A stretch of DNA of 64,000 nucleotides from Ktedonobacter sp. SOSP1-85 (GTDB lineage: Bacteria; Chloroflexota; Ktedonobacteria; Ktedonobacterales; Ktedonobacteraceae), in assembly GCF_016587415.1 (NCBI RefSeq), contig NZ_BNJI01000001.1, forward strand, positions 969,501 through 1,033,500, in the 5' to 3' direction. The notes under the pieces are model-generated. The model searched no databases and was not told the DNA's origin. It saw only the letters and a program-made list of their open reading frames with translations. This document shows positions 63,980 through 64,000 of this stretch, piece by piece (positions within the stretch are counted from its first letter, which is position 1; each line of letters starts with the position of its first letter). The position numbers and the translations under genes were made by a program.

Positions 63980-64000
63980 ATGCTAGCTGAGGAACCCTGG
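63980..64000 (+). CDS. First codons of a downstream gene (partial)
   Basis: ATG at 63980 with AAGGA 6 nt upstream, 3 nt after the large-subunit stop, reading MLAEEPW to the window edge. Probably the next subunit or maturation gene of the molybdenum hydroxylase operon. Confidence 0.5.

Overview
The window reads as chromosomal DNA of a multicellular-type Chloroflexota bacterium, most likely Ktedonobacterales. This is an inference from gene content: cytoplasmic sigma / zinc-finger / TPR-CHAT cluster, zinc-ribbon BACON lipid-side proteins, DUF4388 protein, bacterial Hen1-Pnkp RNA repair, two-domain ALDH16-type dehydrogenase, tricorn protease, and both IscB and TnpB elements at moderate GC. No rRNA, CRISPR array or phage block was seen.

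Layout. 1-2.6 kb: 3' part of argS, a glycolipid-binding-fold protein and a MazG-like pyrophosphohydrolase. 2.6-10.4 kb: a minus-strand pyrimidine operon pyrB-carA-carB-pyrE-pyrF with a sigma70-type promoter about 370 nt upstream and a hairpin plus U8 attenuator candidate in the leader. 10.6-12.8 kb: a membrane-anchored FKBP gene with a one-base frameshift, then a solo TnpB element. 13.1-17.8 kb: tricorn protease converging on formimidoylglutamate deiminase. 17.9-24.7 kb: TPR-CHAT protease, tandem zinc-finger protein and sigma factor, with an IscB element and its omega-RNA region inserted at the start of the sigma gene. 25.3-27.6 kb: frameshifted DUF4388 protein and a Cache/HAMP membrane sensor. 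27.7-31.1 kb: deoC and a two-domain ALDH. 31.5-38.8 kb: hydrolase, APH-like kinase, DUF169 protein, RNase H, transketolase and a UMP-kinase-like protein. 39.0-48.2 kb: Hen1-Pnkp operon, divergent from two tandem Eco57I-like DNA methyltransferases. 48.5-54.9 kb: BACON protein, Ser/Thr kinase, sirtuin, alpha/beta hydrolase, membrane protein. 55.4-58.4 kb: beta-phosphoglucomutase and GH65 phosphorylase. 58.6-60.5 kb: two identical tRNA-Glu genes, cupredoxin lipoprotein and another lipoprotein. 61.0-64 kb: small and large subunits of a molybdenum hydroxylase (form-II active-site loop).

Most striking are: (i) the sigma / zinc-finger / TPR-CHAT set, which resembles in parts the protease-controlled sigma module of type III-E CRISPR systems but has no Cas genes; (ii) about fifteen long hairpins (19-34 bp, nearly all perfect, unrelated stem sequences) at gene ends, at least six of them beside one short conserved palindromic tag; (iii) a separate TTGTAGGG-bounded palindromic repeat in three copies; and (iv) a divergent RNA-repair and DNA-methylation neighbourhood that looks like a defence locus. 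Two genes are each broken by loss of one C in a C-run, which could be sequencing error or real slippage.
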